A DNA stretch of 64,000 bases from Solenopsis invicta (GCF_016802725.1 NC_052679.1:3038001-3102000); one strand, 5' to 3'; counted from the stretch's first letter, positions 26,542-38,448 are shown. Made by a program: numbers and translations. Notes: a model not told the origin generated them from the sequence alone.

Positions 26542-27078
26542 ATTAGATTTATTCGCGTTGCTTAAAATCCTCGAAAAATTTTGCACTTACAATGAAATAA
26601 ATATATATTCGAGTATTGGAGAAAGAAAAAAAAAATACTGGCAAGGGAAGGATCGGAACTACTCTTCATCGATTTTGATGAGCTTTGGATATGTTGTAGA
26701 ACAAAATATTAGACTCATATTTTTTTATCTGCTTATCTCAAGATTTATGGGTAAAACATCACTTCGAAAATAATGGATTCTTTTCGCTTTTAGCGAATAT
26801 CTTTGAAACTATGAGAAAATGTTTCATACAAAAATTTTATAGCTTTTTTATACTCTGTATAAAAATAGCATATTCATCTTTTTTTAAAAAAATCAATTTT
26901 TTTTTTAAATCCAATATTTTGAGGGGGATGTTTTAACCCCTAAATCTCAAGATAAGCACATAAAATATATAAATCTAATATATTTTAATGTTCTACAACA
27001 CATCCTCATCAAAATTGGTGAGGAATAGTTCCTTCCCTTGTAAGTACAAAAAGTACAAACAACGCGAACAGACCTAAT
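26542..27078. mobile_element. Fold-back MITE with long inverted arms
   Basis: The left arm begins ATTAGATTTATTCGCGTTG and the right arm, reverse complemented, ATTAGGTCTGTTCGCGTTG. The arms re-align internally, for example GGGAAGGA..GGAACTA and GTTGTAGAAC against their complements near 27000-27050. About 537 bp, with diverged arms of around 200 bp. The open frame inside the left arm is incidental. Confidence 0.65.
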
Positions 27079-27337
27079 CTTTACGTATTTACGTTTTGCA
27101 ATATTATGCGCAGTTTTAAATACCTCTCTAAATATTACAAGAATAAAGTCCTGCGTACAATGGAGGAAGATATTAAAAATAAGACTTAAAATTTAAAAAT
27201 CAGTTTCCTCAATAAACATTAAACACAATTACGAATAAAATATGAGGCATAAATGTGTCGTACAAGACAACACAATTTATTATTTATTATTTATTATTTA
27301 TATATAGTGTTCACTGAAGAAACTGATTTTTAAGACC

Positions 27338-27475
27338 GGTATTCATAGTCGATTCTTATTTCAAAGCCGTCTTAAGCAATGTCTTAAAATACAGTTAATA
27401 TGGCTTTGCAATTTGGTTTAACATCTTAAGACAATGCTTAACACAATCTTAAATATAAGAACCAACTATGAAAAT
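27338..27475. mobile_element. Short inverted-repeat MITE (related copy at 47.5 kb)
   Basis: The ends TATTCATAGTCGATTCTTAT and its approximate complement near 27455-27475, and the inner CTTAAGCAATGTCTTAA against TTAAGACAATGCTTAA, form a fold-back of about 138 bp. A diverged relative with the same layout lies at about 47545-47690, inside the BEN-gene element. Confidence 0.55.
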
Positions 27476-28348
27476 TCTAATTCCTAATATTTAATATTCT
27501 TCCATTGTAAATAGGGCTTAATGCATCATTATACACCCTTAAATAGACTTAACATTACATTTCCATTCATGGCACGTCATTTAAATTGTTATACATTTTT
27601 GCAAAAGAAAATTTTAAAAATAATAAACATAAAAATATTTAAAAATAAATACAAATATTTCAAATAGAACTTGGCAAGAATTTTTTTAAGCGTTTATGTT
27701 AAAATATAAACAATTTAGTTATTTATATTAATGAAACAAATCTAATCTCCTTCTTTTGCTATTAAAATTAATATTCAAGCTATTGTAAAAAATAATCAAT
27801 GTACTTGAGGCAATGTAAGTCAGCTGAATTTCAGCTGAAATTTCTATTTCAATGTGTAGTACATTTTTAAGTGCAAAAGGATTGCAGTATAAGTATAGTC
27901 TTTTATAAAATCTTTTTTAACACTTGGCCACTAGTAATTTTCAGCTCATGTTCTGTCTTTATAGAGAAGATGTCTATTATTTTATCACCAAGATATATTT
28001 TGGTTATATTACTCTTTTCTCAAAAATCTCTGGAATAAATCTGCCCTTAGCTCATATTATTGAACGAGATACCTTAACTTTCGATATTAACATGTTCGCT
28101 GCCATGGTAATCATATCATCGAATAAAATTAAAGTATTCACGCACATATATGTGCAAACAAATATATATATATATATATATATTTGCGCGTTTCCGTAAA
28201 GATAATATCTAATGCTGCAAAAATAATATCTAATTCTATAAAAGTAAAAATCCAATCGACGTGTCAAGGTAAAAAGTGCGATCTTAAAATACAGCGGAGC
28301 AAAGAGTAGAGAATATTAATCGCTTAAAGAGATTTCTCGGAGGAACTT

Positions 28349-28719
28349 TCAATCGGTCGTGATATGATGCACTATGTTGAAGCAACGCAGACAAAAGTGG
28401 GGTCTGCCAGCGCAATCCGTACAGTACGTAGTTACTTCGACAGGCTTATTATTTTTGAATACCGTAATGTTGTTCTCACAACATCTCTTACAGGGTTTCT
28501 TTACTTGCCTAGCCGGTCCCTTCTTTCTTTGAATCTTATGATGTGACATATTCCTTCTTACAGGACTTGAAGATCTATCATGTGGCTCGTCTTCTAGAGT
28601 ATCTTCTAGAGTATCTTCTAGAGTATCTTCTAGAGTATCTTCTAAAGTATAGTAGGTATCTAGGTGGGATCTAGTAGGTAGACATCTACTCAGGTAGATT
28701 ACCAATTCTTTTAGAGACT
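28349..28719 (-). CDS. BTB locus alternative terminal exon: piggyBac-type zinc ribbon B with LEDT repeats
   Basis: The acceptor tatgtctgttgtag at 28720-28721 gives phase-1 entry (G)AG TCT CTA AAA and 123 residues. A second usable acceptor (ctatactttag, exon from 28641) is in the same phase and would start at the repeats. The middle carries a perfect 12-nt tandem repeat giving LEDT five times. Then come a basic stretch (KIQRKKGPARQVKK) and a ribbon: CKRC-x19-CTDC-x6-C-x2-CF-x3-HH, ending ITTD-stop. The Cys/His order follows the piggyBac-transposase zinc ribbon, but spacing between the last four ligands differs from exons A and C, so this is the most diverged copy. No transposase core is present. 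It could be a relic, but acceptor, phase and an intact frame favour a used exon. Confidence 0.6.
28590..28650. repeat. 12-nt tandem repeat (coding, LEDT)n
   Basis: About five copies of a 12-nt unit (TCTTCTAGAGTA on the + strand), four of them essentially identical, lying inside the ribbon B exon. The unit keeps the frame and encodes acidic LEDT. Copy number is likely variable between individuals. Confidence 0.85.
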
Positions 28720-29374
28720 CTACAACAGACATACGATTTCGTACCATTATATGCTATGTATAATAATTTAGAACGTTATGTATGATAATTTGGAGGCTAC
28801 AGATTTGATTGGAAATACTATCGTACGGTCTAATATTTTAAAAAAGAATTTTTGTTCGTTGTAATTATAAGGAACTTTTAGCCTAACACATGAATTCATC
28901 TATCTTTTGTTTTTCCCTTTAAGCGTAATTCTCTTCTTATCATAATGTAATGAAGGGTACATCTCGCTTGTTCTTTCATTTTCAAATACCAACGTTGTAA
29001 TATTAATCTACTTTTATATATCATCGATGCGAAAATTGCTTGACAGCGAACATATCAAATACGTTAAAAATTAAGCTCGTTCTGCTAAATTTGTAACTAT
29101 CTGGAGAATAAATCTCCGTTATTTGCACTCTGTTGAAACTTGGTTATACTTTGAGTTGTTCAAACTTTCATTATTTAAGTACTTAAGCCTCTTATAATAT
29201 ATCTAACAAATACTCGGCTAAAAATACCACAAGAAATCTGCCATTAATGAGTATCTTCTCGCGACAATGAGATATTCCGCGTAACAATCAACTTCGCGTA
29301 AAATCGTCACGAGAGAACCGTCGATGGAAGAACCCGGAAAAGAAGCCCGGGAGGCGAAGGACAGAGTCATGTCA
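28720..29374. other. Short inter-exon stretch
   Basis: AT-rich, no exon. It should contain the 3' UTR of the C2H2 exon that ends at 29375 and the intron end leading to the ribbon B acceptor. Confidence 0.4.
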
Positions 29375-29697
29375 TCACTTTCGAAAGTTTGACTGGACGT
29401 CGAACACACTGAACGTGTGCGGACGCTTGTGGATGCGCAGCAAGTGTGCCTTCATGTCGTAACTTCGACTGAAGATGCGCTGGCAAATCGGGCACCTGGT
29501 CTGGCCCGTGTGCAAGTCCTTGTGCAGTGTCAACGACATCGGGTGCTTGAAACCCTTCCAACAAATTCTACAGCGAAACAAGAGGCCAGCGTCCGCCGCA
29601 GCGCCGGACTGACCGTAATCGTCATCCGGGACGAGCTCGGCGACGCCGCTGGCAGAAACGGCGTCGGCGTCGTCGTCGTCGCCATCCGTGGCATGTT
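29375..29697 (-). CDS. BTB locus alternative terminal exon: acidic stretch plus paired C2H2 fingers (exon at 29.4 kb)
   Basis: Acceptor gttttctttgtag at 29698-29699; phase-1 entry reads (G)AA CAT GCC ACG. About 107 residues. It opens with an acidic run (TDGDDDDADA and LVPDDDYGQS), then finger 1 FRCRICWKGFKHPMSLTLHKDLH and finger 2 TRCPICQRIFSRSYDMKAHL..IH with linker TGQ, and a tail ending SNFRK-stop. The polypyrimidine tract and acceptor are strong. In finger 1 the usual Gly after the second Cys is replaced by Trp-Lys. The acidic stretch would place a charged segment between the BTB linker and the fingers. Confidence 0.9.
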
Positions 29698-29970
29698 CTA
29701 CAAAGAAAACAACAAACACACAACGTCACCACGCATTGTTAGCTGCACAACGCCGGCGAATGTAAAACGCGCGCGCGCTCATCCTTTCCGTCTTCCGGAG
29801 CAGAGTCTCGAAGGCTAAATGGTAACGCGTGTAACATCCTCGTCGTGTGTCGTTCCCTCTTCCCCTCTCGGAGAAGCTAGATTCTAATACCCATCCCGTG
29901 AAAAACTGCGTAGCCGATCGTTGGAGCGAAGGATGTCAACGCCATCACGACTGCTTGAAAGACTTGAGCT

Positions 29971-30428
29971 GTGTTCCAAAATTTACTCTGCGAGTACTGA
30001 AAATCTAGCTCACGTTACATACACTACAGATTTTTAGTACTCTACACTCTAAATTTTTGAGAGTGAAATTCTCCACACTCCAAGAGAATGAAATGTCATT
30101 CCTAGCGATTGTGAAAGTTGCGCCAGTTCGGCAGGAGTGAATTTTTACTTCAAAGAGGGAGTGAAGCAATTTTTCACTCTGCTAGGAAGTCACTTGAAAA
30201 AACATTTATTCTTATCAGACTGAAATTTCACTCTTGTAGGAGTGAATGTTGATCAGGCATCTAAACATCGCTTCTACAGTAGGAATAAGTTTGTTCACCA
30301 TTGCAAAGAGTGAATACATTCACTCCGTAAGAGTGAAAAATCAAATTGAATGATCTCCTATTCACTCCAGCAAAGAGTGACACATTTCACTCATAAAAAT
30401 TTAGAGTGTGAGTGAATAACGGAACGCA
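29971..30428. mobile_element. GTGTTCC-ended repeat element with dense GAGTGA/TCACTC motifs
   Basis: The first 85 bp resemble the 90-bp element at 63309-63398 (GTGTTCC, GTACTGAAAAT, CACGT.ACATA). The right end is GGAAC. Between them some 15 copies of GAGTG or its complement CACTC occur in about 370 bp, in both orientations, giving local hairpins such as AGTGAATACATTCACT. Confidence 0.5.
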
Positions 30429-30819
30429 TTTTTGGAAGCACTTATCGGCAAAGGTCGCGAAGTAACGAGCTGTAGATATAAATGCTGATCTTTTGGCATT
30501 CGTCATTTAAAATTACATATACGTAGCTGTTTCATATCTTGTATATAAAAAATCAATTTATTATAAGTTTTTCTATTTTTCGATAATATATAACTGTTTG
30601 TATTTTAAAGAATGATATTTCTTATTTTCTTTCGTTATAAAAAATTATATATTCTTGTTGTGTATTAAATAATAAATTTCTAAACCAAAAATAATTTGAA
30701 AAATCCGCGCGATTACATTTACATTACATTATAATCATTTATTTGATACTTATTGAAACGAAAAAATATCTCGCGTAATCTATGAAACACAATTTTTGTA
30801 TAAGGAAACGCAAATAAAA

Positions 30820-31105
30820 CGAGATAAAAAAAACTGAGTTACAAAGTGCTTCCAAATATTTGCAAGACGATGATATCATATCTCGCCTCTCTCGTCAGTT
30901 TCTGGCGCCTTTTTCCTACGACGTGCGTGACAAGCGCAAGCTAAGTAGAGCCAAGCCTAATCAGATCAGACAGAGGAAACAGAAGACACACGACACCATT
31001 GAAGAGAGATTCAGAAGCTCGTTAAGCCCCCAGGCGTTCGAAAATATCAGAGAAGGATTTGTTCCTCGTGATTTCAACGTTTTAAAAAAACGTTTGAAAA
31101 CGTAG
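30820..31105 (+). CDS. Unidentified plus-strand ORF in a BTB-locus intron
   Basis: A frame open from upstream of 30860 encodes a charged, protein-like peptide: ELQSASKYLQDDDIISRLS, then SYDVRDKRKLSRAKPNQIRQ, SSLSPQAFENIREGF and NVLKKRLKT-stop. No clear ATG with context or strong acceptor precedes it; the first ATG after the open start is inside the frame. I cannot place it in a family. It may be the 3' end of a degenerate retrotransposon or a retrocopied gene, lying antisense to the BTB transcript. Confidence 0.3.
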
Positions 31106-31904
31106 TTCTTAAGAAAAGCAGTATAGGGGTTCTTAAGAATACTCGTAATACTTTTATTAACATGTTGCGCCTCGTATATCTCGACTGTATATATTTCACA
31201 AGTCGTTCTCATAATCATTTTGTAAAAAAAAGAGAGAAGATTTCATTGTCCCTGTGCACGCTTTTAAATAAAATTTTCAACTTAAATCTAACAATAAGAA
31301 AAGAGAAATTCTCAAATTATTTTCCCATATTTGCTTTAAAATTACAAGACATCATTTATAATAGATAGTACGGTAAAGCATAAGTGTAATAAAAATATCT
31401 TGAACAAAATAAAAATTCACTTCAAATATGATTTAGAATTTTAAAACAAAATAAAAAGTAATTTAATCTAAAACATTTAATCTTTTATCCTTCTTTCAGT
31501 GTGTAAACAATAAAAATATTCGATGAACATTTTAGTAGAAATATCAGTCCACAATTACTTGTTGCGATAATACTGCAATGCGTGATTTGTCTTACAGTTA
31601 AATCCGATGCTAATACGAGAATCCAAACGATCTTGCTTCGCAGAATAGCCGAACTTAATCCTAATGGGAGATCTTCGGAACTGTGCAGAGTATTAACGGA
31701 TAATACACCAGATTAATTTGGACGCCAGTTGCGTTTATATATACCGTACGAGTTGCTTGAAACTATCTTACAAATATAACGAATTAATGGTAGCTGTCTT
31801 AATCTGTCTTAGCGGATAGGAAATTGCTATACTTTGTACTTAACATTTTCTTAACAAATCGGTTACATCTAGATCTTCAGGGTAACGAGATTCTATACGA
31901 TCCT

Positions 31905-32040
31905 CTCCAGCAAACACCAAGTTACAATTATATAACTGTTAGTTGTAACTTCCCATTCAACAATACAATACACTCGCTATATGTATATATTGAGTAGAAA
32001 ATTATAACTAACAGTTATACAACTGTAACTTGGTGCTGGA
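31905..32040. mobile_element. Fold-back MITE with about 40-bp arms
   Basis: Left arm TCCAGCAAACACCAAGTTAC... and right arm ...AACTTGGTGCTGGA are inverted repeats, with a 4-nt difference near the tips and a few substitutions. Both contain TATAACTGTTAGTT. Total about 136 bp, no coding. Confidence 0.65.
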
Positions 32041-33322
32041 TCGGCAGATCCTGATGTATTCACGCAATAAACCTGACTGATAAAATTGACGAAAACGTCA
32101 ATACGTTCGCGCGTATCGATAAGGCTATACATATACATAACAGTCTTACAGAAAGAATCGAAATTAAATTGACTTTATTTTATCGTAAGCCAGAAGTTGT
32201 TCGCACTTTGCTGTTGAATTAAATTTGTTAAATTTATTAAAATTAAATTCCAAATTTATAACGTTTCGATGACAAAATACAATAAAAATAAAACTAGTAA
32301 AGTACAACAGAGATGATCTTTATTAAATGCTTGTGAAAAATAAAATGCTATTTTATTAATCTGTCTTTTATTTTGATGTAAATGTCTACTTCTTCGAATA
32401 AATGTCAAATTAATTTCGACCATACTTTTGAGCGATGAATGAAACACTAATCTTGTAACTTACAGCGCAGCGTTATAAATATCATAATTCGTTAAAAATC
32501 GTCTATATTGTGTCGATCGCGATCAACTATTGGTCGCAATCAACATGTCCATTAGTCGTATAATATACATTAACAATATACATTATTGACATGCACGGAA
32601 TGTTTACGAGATGTCACGTAATTAATGTTTTACCTTGATCTGAATAGCATTCCAGTACATAGTATTACAAATACAACTGTCGCAAATTATAAATACTAGT
32701 TTGGCATGAACATCTTGTATGGAGTACACGTTGCCTAATGCCTAAGTGAGGTACTAAGAGCCAAAGCGCGAAGGGAGAACTCAACAAATAATGCTGATAA
32801 ATTCGTGTTTAAAAAAAAAAGTATCATGGTTTAAAAAGATTTAATATAATAAATAAAAAAATATTTGTCACATCTTTTTGACTGCGATAAAAATTTCTCT
32901 GGCTGCAATATAAATTCGGAGGTCAACGATACTCTAACGATATTTTCAGCCGATAAATTTTTAACAAAACGTATACTATCACTGCCAAATCACGTCCTGC
33001 TGGACACAGGTTCAATTTATTAATTCGATCCTAAATGAAACGACATTCTAGAAAATGCTCGTTTTCGTAAAAAAAAACACAGAAGAGGCTCGCGTCATAT
33101 AATAGGCAGACCAAAGCTCTCTCTCTCTCTCTCCCTCCCCCTCTCTCTCTTTCTCTCCTTTCTTCTTTTCTCTTTCTCTTTCGGTGTGACGGACCTGTAT
33201 CAAGGGTGTCCCTCTCATACCAATCTCCTCCACTCGTGGTCCGTACGATTGGTCGATCGCGCGGAGCGGACGGAACGTCAGTCTTTTTTTGCTGCCGGCG
33301 GGGCGCTAAGATGGGGTTGGTG

Positions 33323-33543
33323 CTAGGGGGGCGGGATGTGCGGAATCGCGCGCATTTTGTGATAGTCGACGAAACATGGCCAGCGGCACAAACAGGCATT
33401 GCAGGGCCAGCATTTGAAGCGGGTCTGCCTGAGCTTACCGCGTGACGTTACCATGCCGCGCTGCTTGCAGTGCACGCACACTTTCCCGTGGCCGTTCGCT
33501 TTGCTGAGGCTATGCGGCTGACCAGATACGTACGTAAACCCTC
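33323..33543 (-). CDS. BTB locus alternative terminal exon: piggyBac-type zinc ribbon A
   Basis: Acceptor gtttctctccag at 33544-33545 is strong; phase-1 entry reads (G)GA GGG TTT ACG. About 73 residues. After GFTYVSGQPHSLSKANGHG comes the ribbon: CVHC-x18-CWPC-NACL-C-RWP-CF-VDY-H, ending in Pro-rich HIPPP-stop. The spacing CxxC-x4-C-x3-CF-x2-[FY]-H is identical to ribbon exon C at 1.46 kb and to the C-terminal ribbon of piggyBac-family transposases. It is the first terminal exon downstream of the proximal BTB cassette. No transposase catalytic sequence surrounds it. The role (DNA or chromatin contact) is inferred from the transposase domain, which binds DNA at the element ends in characterised piggyBac proteins. 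Confidence 0.68.
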
Positions 33544-36540
33544 CTGGAGAGAAACACAGTGTGGTGGCCAACAACAACAAACACAATGCGCGGTCGGGCT
33601 GTGTCGGGTTAGTCAGTTTCCTTAAGAAGTAGTAGGCGCGGTAGGGGCATGCAGGCAACCATTAGTTATTTAGTTATACAATGAAATGGAAAAAAAAAAT
33701 AATAAAGAAACCTCTCCGTACATCATCCACCGGGTAATAAGAAACCGTGAACGGCATCAACAGCAACAGCATCAGCAGCAGCACCAACCCCCAGCACCAA
33801 CCACAACAATCCCATAATCGCAGCAGCGAGGTAGCCGCTTAGAAAGCTGTGTCTACAGAGCGTGTCTCATCGGTGATCTGACATAGACCATCGGGCGCCT
33901 GCCTTTCTCATATCACGATCGTCGCTACATCGCGCTAATTACGACGCGTTCGCGCGTAAATTTCAATCAATGTGCGGTTTCTTATTATTGCAATGTCTCA
34001 CCCCCGTCTTCCGCCTCTGCGGAAGAGAACTCACACGATGCTTCTTTTTTTTTATTACGTCCCCCTGTATGCCAATCTAGTCGATAGGCAATCATTAATT
34101 TGTTCGGGAGCGATATCAGTTTTTCTTCGATTAACACGAGGACACGTGGGGACACGTGGACGCATGAGGATTAGCGCTTCCGGGTCGTTTCCGACTTCCG
34201 TTCCCTTGAAATCTTTCGATCTTTTCACAGATCTATCGTCAAAATTGTTGTACAATGGCGGAAACGATGGGTAGGATAATTTAAATCGCCTTTTCTGTCG
34301 ATCGAATGGTCTATCTAGTTTCATTGTTCGTCGCAGAAGCTTCAGAAGAAGACTGCCTTCTTTGCTCATCGGCCATCACAATAAAATGCGGTTCGAGAGA
34401 AAAATTATCTTTTTCGTGCGGTCGATGACGCTGATAACGAGGACGCTGATTGCACGTTATTGCTTAGGACGTTCGCGTATCCAGTCTCCCGTGTTTTTCG
34501 ACGGTGAGCTTTGTCGACCTCCTGCTGCGCAATTCGCGAGAGATCGATACCCCAGACGCTTTCGTCGCGAACAAAAAGACGGTGTCGATCGGCTTTTATC
34601 GTAGGTTCATCGTTGTACCTCGCCTTGCGATAGCAGGTGACTCAAGTCGGCTCTTCCAAATGCAAAACGCAAACTTCCACACAAGCACTCATCGTCCGTT
34701 TTCAGTATGTTTGTTTAATTTTTCCTCAGTCTCAATCGTGACCTCGACCACGCGAATCTCGAGACAGCCGCAGGACTCTCGGCTAAACACTCGCGTGTCG
34801 ACGAAACGATTTTCAAGAACAATTCAATATCTTGGAGATAAAGATATAATAGCGATTTGGAAGTAGGAGGCAACTGTGCGTTCGATCACGGAGCGTCAGT
34901 TCTCCTACCTCCAAGCTACAATTGTGACCTAAAACTCTTGCAATTTTTAATTTCCATCTAGAATTTATCCAATGGCGTTTCCGTCTCTTCACGAGATAAA
35001 GATGGGTGAACCCATTGTTGTCTCATGATTTAGATATGGCGGCAGATATTAGAAATTTATTCTTTTTTTTTTATATCAAAGCACATTACTTAATTAAATA
35101 TTCCACATCCAAGGTATCGTATTGTTCAGTTAATCCGCAGCTTCATGCTCATAGATGGATTCACAGTCGAGATTCAGCAAGTGAAAAAGACCGCGCGACG
35201 AATCGACTTCGAGGCGTAACGCAACGGGTCACATTACGCGGAGACATTAACGACGTTCACGTGAGTGATAATAACGTTAGCACTTGAAATGAAGGAACAA
35301 GCTTTTTGATATCGTCGTGACTACTAGAAGAACTCGTGCTTCTGCTTTAGCGATCGTTGCTGAGATCTTGTATTACCTACCTGTCGAAACAGTTCTTTCT
35401 TTCTTTTTCCTTTCTCTTTTTGTTCTTTCTCCGCCCATATCCATATGCAACCATAGAATTTCGAGTCGGGTCAAGATACGTTCGCAGATTTGTGAGATTT
35501 TCGAAGAAATGGACCAAACATCGATATTTCTCCGAAATCCGTCACTGCTTTCGACTAGTGCATTTTATTTTCGATTTTAATCCGAACGTATATAGTACTG
35601 TAATTAATTGACAATGAATGTCAACGTTTCAATAAAGTGAGAATGTATAATAACGCAGGAGGCAACCAAGTTTCCTTACACATTCACGTTAATATACAAT
35701 TTATTAATAGGAGAGATTAAGAGAAATTTTGAAACTTACGTAGGCGACAAATTAACAGCGAGCCAAAAGTCCGAGATTTTTATCATCCCCCGTTTTTGGT
35801 AAGATTCATTCTTCGTTGGAAGATCCACCTTCATTCGCGCAAATAAATATTTATAATAAACAAAGCTACACACACACACAGACGTAATTAATCTGACAAT
35901 ATCTGTCTATTTCGATACAACTTTGTATGCAGTTGTTGATGCAATCTTATCCTATTGTGTCATTTAAACTTGGATTTCCCGTTTAATCATGTGAGAAAAG
36001 ATTTATTATCAGTATCTTTCTAGAGATCTATCTTTTCGATAGAATATCAGCGATTAATTAGAGTATCGATGAATACCGGAAATGACGGATTCCGGAGAAA
36101 TATCGAGCCAACTCTGATCGCTGAACTACCCATACGCATTATCCGTTAACCATGTGGAGTTTTGCATCGTACAAGGAGGGAAAGAATTGATCTCAAGTTA
36201 CTAAGTATTAAGGAAAGATTGCACGCGCATGCCACTGTCACCAGAGCACCACCACCACCACCTGACTACTTCAGAATTAGTTTTGTATTTGCACGAATGT
36301 ACATCTCGCGACTGAGTAACGATACATTCTGCAAGTTAATCTCCACATTAATCGATCCTAATCCGGATGCAGCAATCGTTGCGATTGCTGGAAGCCCAAA
36401 GAGTACTCGAACGAAATTCGCAATTATGTCCAGGAAGTTTTCATAAAATATCATATATATATAAATAACTAACTTATTCTTGTAAGATTGCGTTAAAATT
36501 ATCTTGAAATATCTTCAATCATATATATTATTTTAACGCT
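33544..36540. other. Intron between the proximal BTB cassette and the terminal-exon array
   Basis: CpG-rich in places (33.7-35.6 kb) with CAGCA-type short repeats near 33760-33790. No frame on either strand shows family motifs. A minus-strand frame at 34055-34369 and a plus-strand frame at 36162-36446 are open but featureless. Regulatory content is possible and not visible. Confidence 0.4.
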
Positions 36541-38448
36541 CATAAATCTATATTTCGAACTAAAAGTAAATAAATTTGGACGAAGCTATTCACCGGATCG
36601 TAAAGTATAGTTCTGGTTTGAAAACATTCATTTATATATCGAAATAGTTGTATTTCAGAAAGTTGGAGCATGATTACTTCATTCCGAAATAAAACAAAGG
36701 AATTTTAAAATAATAGCACATTGTATTCGATCATATTTATCAATTTTCCAAAAACAAGCTTCGCCAAAACTCGCAGCAAATATTAATTCTGTAAATTTGA
36801 CTCGCAGCGTTTCGTTCTAACGTTCATAAATCGATACCCGTATTTAACGTTTCATGCAAATAAACAATGTGTGTGTATGTGTAGTAGAATTCGCGTTATA
36901 CACACGAATTAGATATTTTCACGAAGAAGTTGCCTTGAACCAGTATCAAAAGGTATTTTTTAATTTAGTATATACACAGAGGTATGCTTACAGTTAGTGC
37001 GTATAAGGAATATAGTGGTGGCTTTGATCGAGTTATTAAAAAAAAGGAATTGATGATTGTCGGCACACATACAGCACTTGGCAATGCTTACTAGTATCTA
37101 CAGTTCAACCTACACCCGAGTGCCTGTACCATACATTTACATCCAAAACACCATGCACTCTGTACATTGAAGGTAAATCTCGATATGATCGGTGGAAATA
37201 AAAGTAATCTTCCCTGTTACAAAGCAGGGAAAAAAATCGTAAGTTTTTCGTTCAGAAATTTGCTTAAAATAAGATTACGAACCTGATTTCCAATTTAATA
37301 ATCAAGTCGAACAAGAAAACTACAATTGATAGCATTTCACAGAGCATTGCAAAAACTAGTAAAGTTTTAATAGCGATTAAATTACAGGATAAAATGTGAT
37401 GCCATTTTTGTATAAAATTGTGAAAAGCGTTTGATTTTTTATGTTTAAATATTTCGTCATGCTAGTGAGAACCAGGTCCACGCGTGAAAAAAAGATCATG
37501 ATTGTGACCTGAGATATTTTCTTGAAATACTCGTCGTGAAGTAATAGTAAACGTTTCCACTGTAAAATCTTACGCATTATTGTGTTTAGATTTAACCTAA
37601 TCTCTTCCTCTAATTATCATTTGTGTGCGTGTATAAGTAATGCAAAGCTGCATAGCTACCAAACCATCGTACAGTTTGATGTGAAAAATCAATCAACTAA
37701 CTACCCCTCAAACTTAATAGATCACAATGTATCGCAATAGGAAAGAATCCCGTTCTTCCTTCTTATTGCGAAAATAATCGTTACAGAACCTTAATCCATG
37801 AAACCAAGTAACTTCCATGTATCAAGGTGTGTATACTATCGTTTTGGTTTTGTACCCACAGTAACATGCAATTAATCCATCACCACTAAAGTTAAAATGC
37901 AGTTTTGTGTATCACAGAGCAGTTTTCATAATTGAAATGTATATAAAATTTTCTTGTATATCAATATATTAACATCAGGTGCATACAGATGCATGTTTTT
38001 AAATATTAAATAATTGCAAACTTATAACTAAATATGTGGATCATGTGGATACAAAACTAGATGGAAGTTTGTTGTACTGCCATTACCATCACATTATTTA
38101 CTGATATATGCATACGTTGTAAACGATTTCATGAATAATAATAGACTATATTGGACACTGAATTTAAATGAAAATAATTTGCTGTATATATTACAATTTG
38201 TAATATATTACAGATTGTAATAATATATTACAAACTGCTATGTACGATACAATTCATCTTAAATGCTAATTACAAATGCTAATTTTGAAACGTTATATAA
38301 ATGAATGATAATTCAAATAAAATAATAATAACAAATGATTCTATTGAATCTGTTACAATTTAATGTTATAATTACATCGTAATGACAGAACAACAGACTA
38401 TATCATAGAATTTGTACGTAATAAAAAAGAAGAGGAACAATCACTTAC

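Larger units (their letters stand above)
25669..28348. other. Inter-exon stretch rich in fold-back elements (25.7-28.3 kb)
   Basis: No coding exon seen. It contains a 537-bp fold-back element (26542-27078), a second inverted-repeat MITE (27338-27475) and a short (TA)n run near 28163-28184. The rest is AT-rich intronic sequence. Confidence 0.4.
29698..33322. other. Inter-exon stretch of the BTB locus (29.7-33.3 kb)
   Basis: No minus-strand exon recognised. It holds a GTGTTCC-ended element with GAGTGA repeats (29971-30428), a plus-strand ORF of unknown nature (about 30820-31105), a fold-back MITE (31905-32040) and a CT-rich tract (33118-33183). Confidence 0.4.

Noticed and set aside
29417..29818. 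Plus-strand 133-codon open frame
   Set aside because: Antisense of the C2H2 exon at 29375-29697; repetitive Val/Arg composition expected from the complement.
36162..36454. Open frames on both strands just downstream of the proximal cassette
   Set aside because: No motif, no matching splice sites in phase, no counterpart elsewhere.
37377..37577. Minus-strand frame with a similar one at 50237-50437
   Set aside because: Similarity comes from the duplicated intron; the frames do not stay aligned between copies and show no coding constraint.
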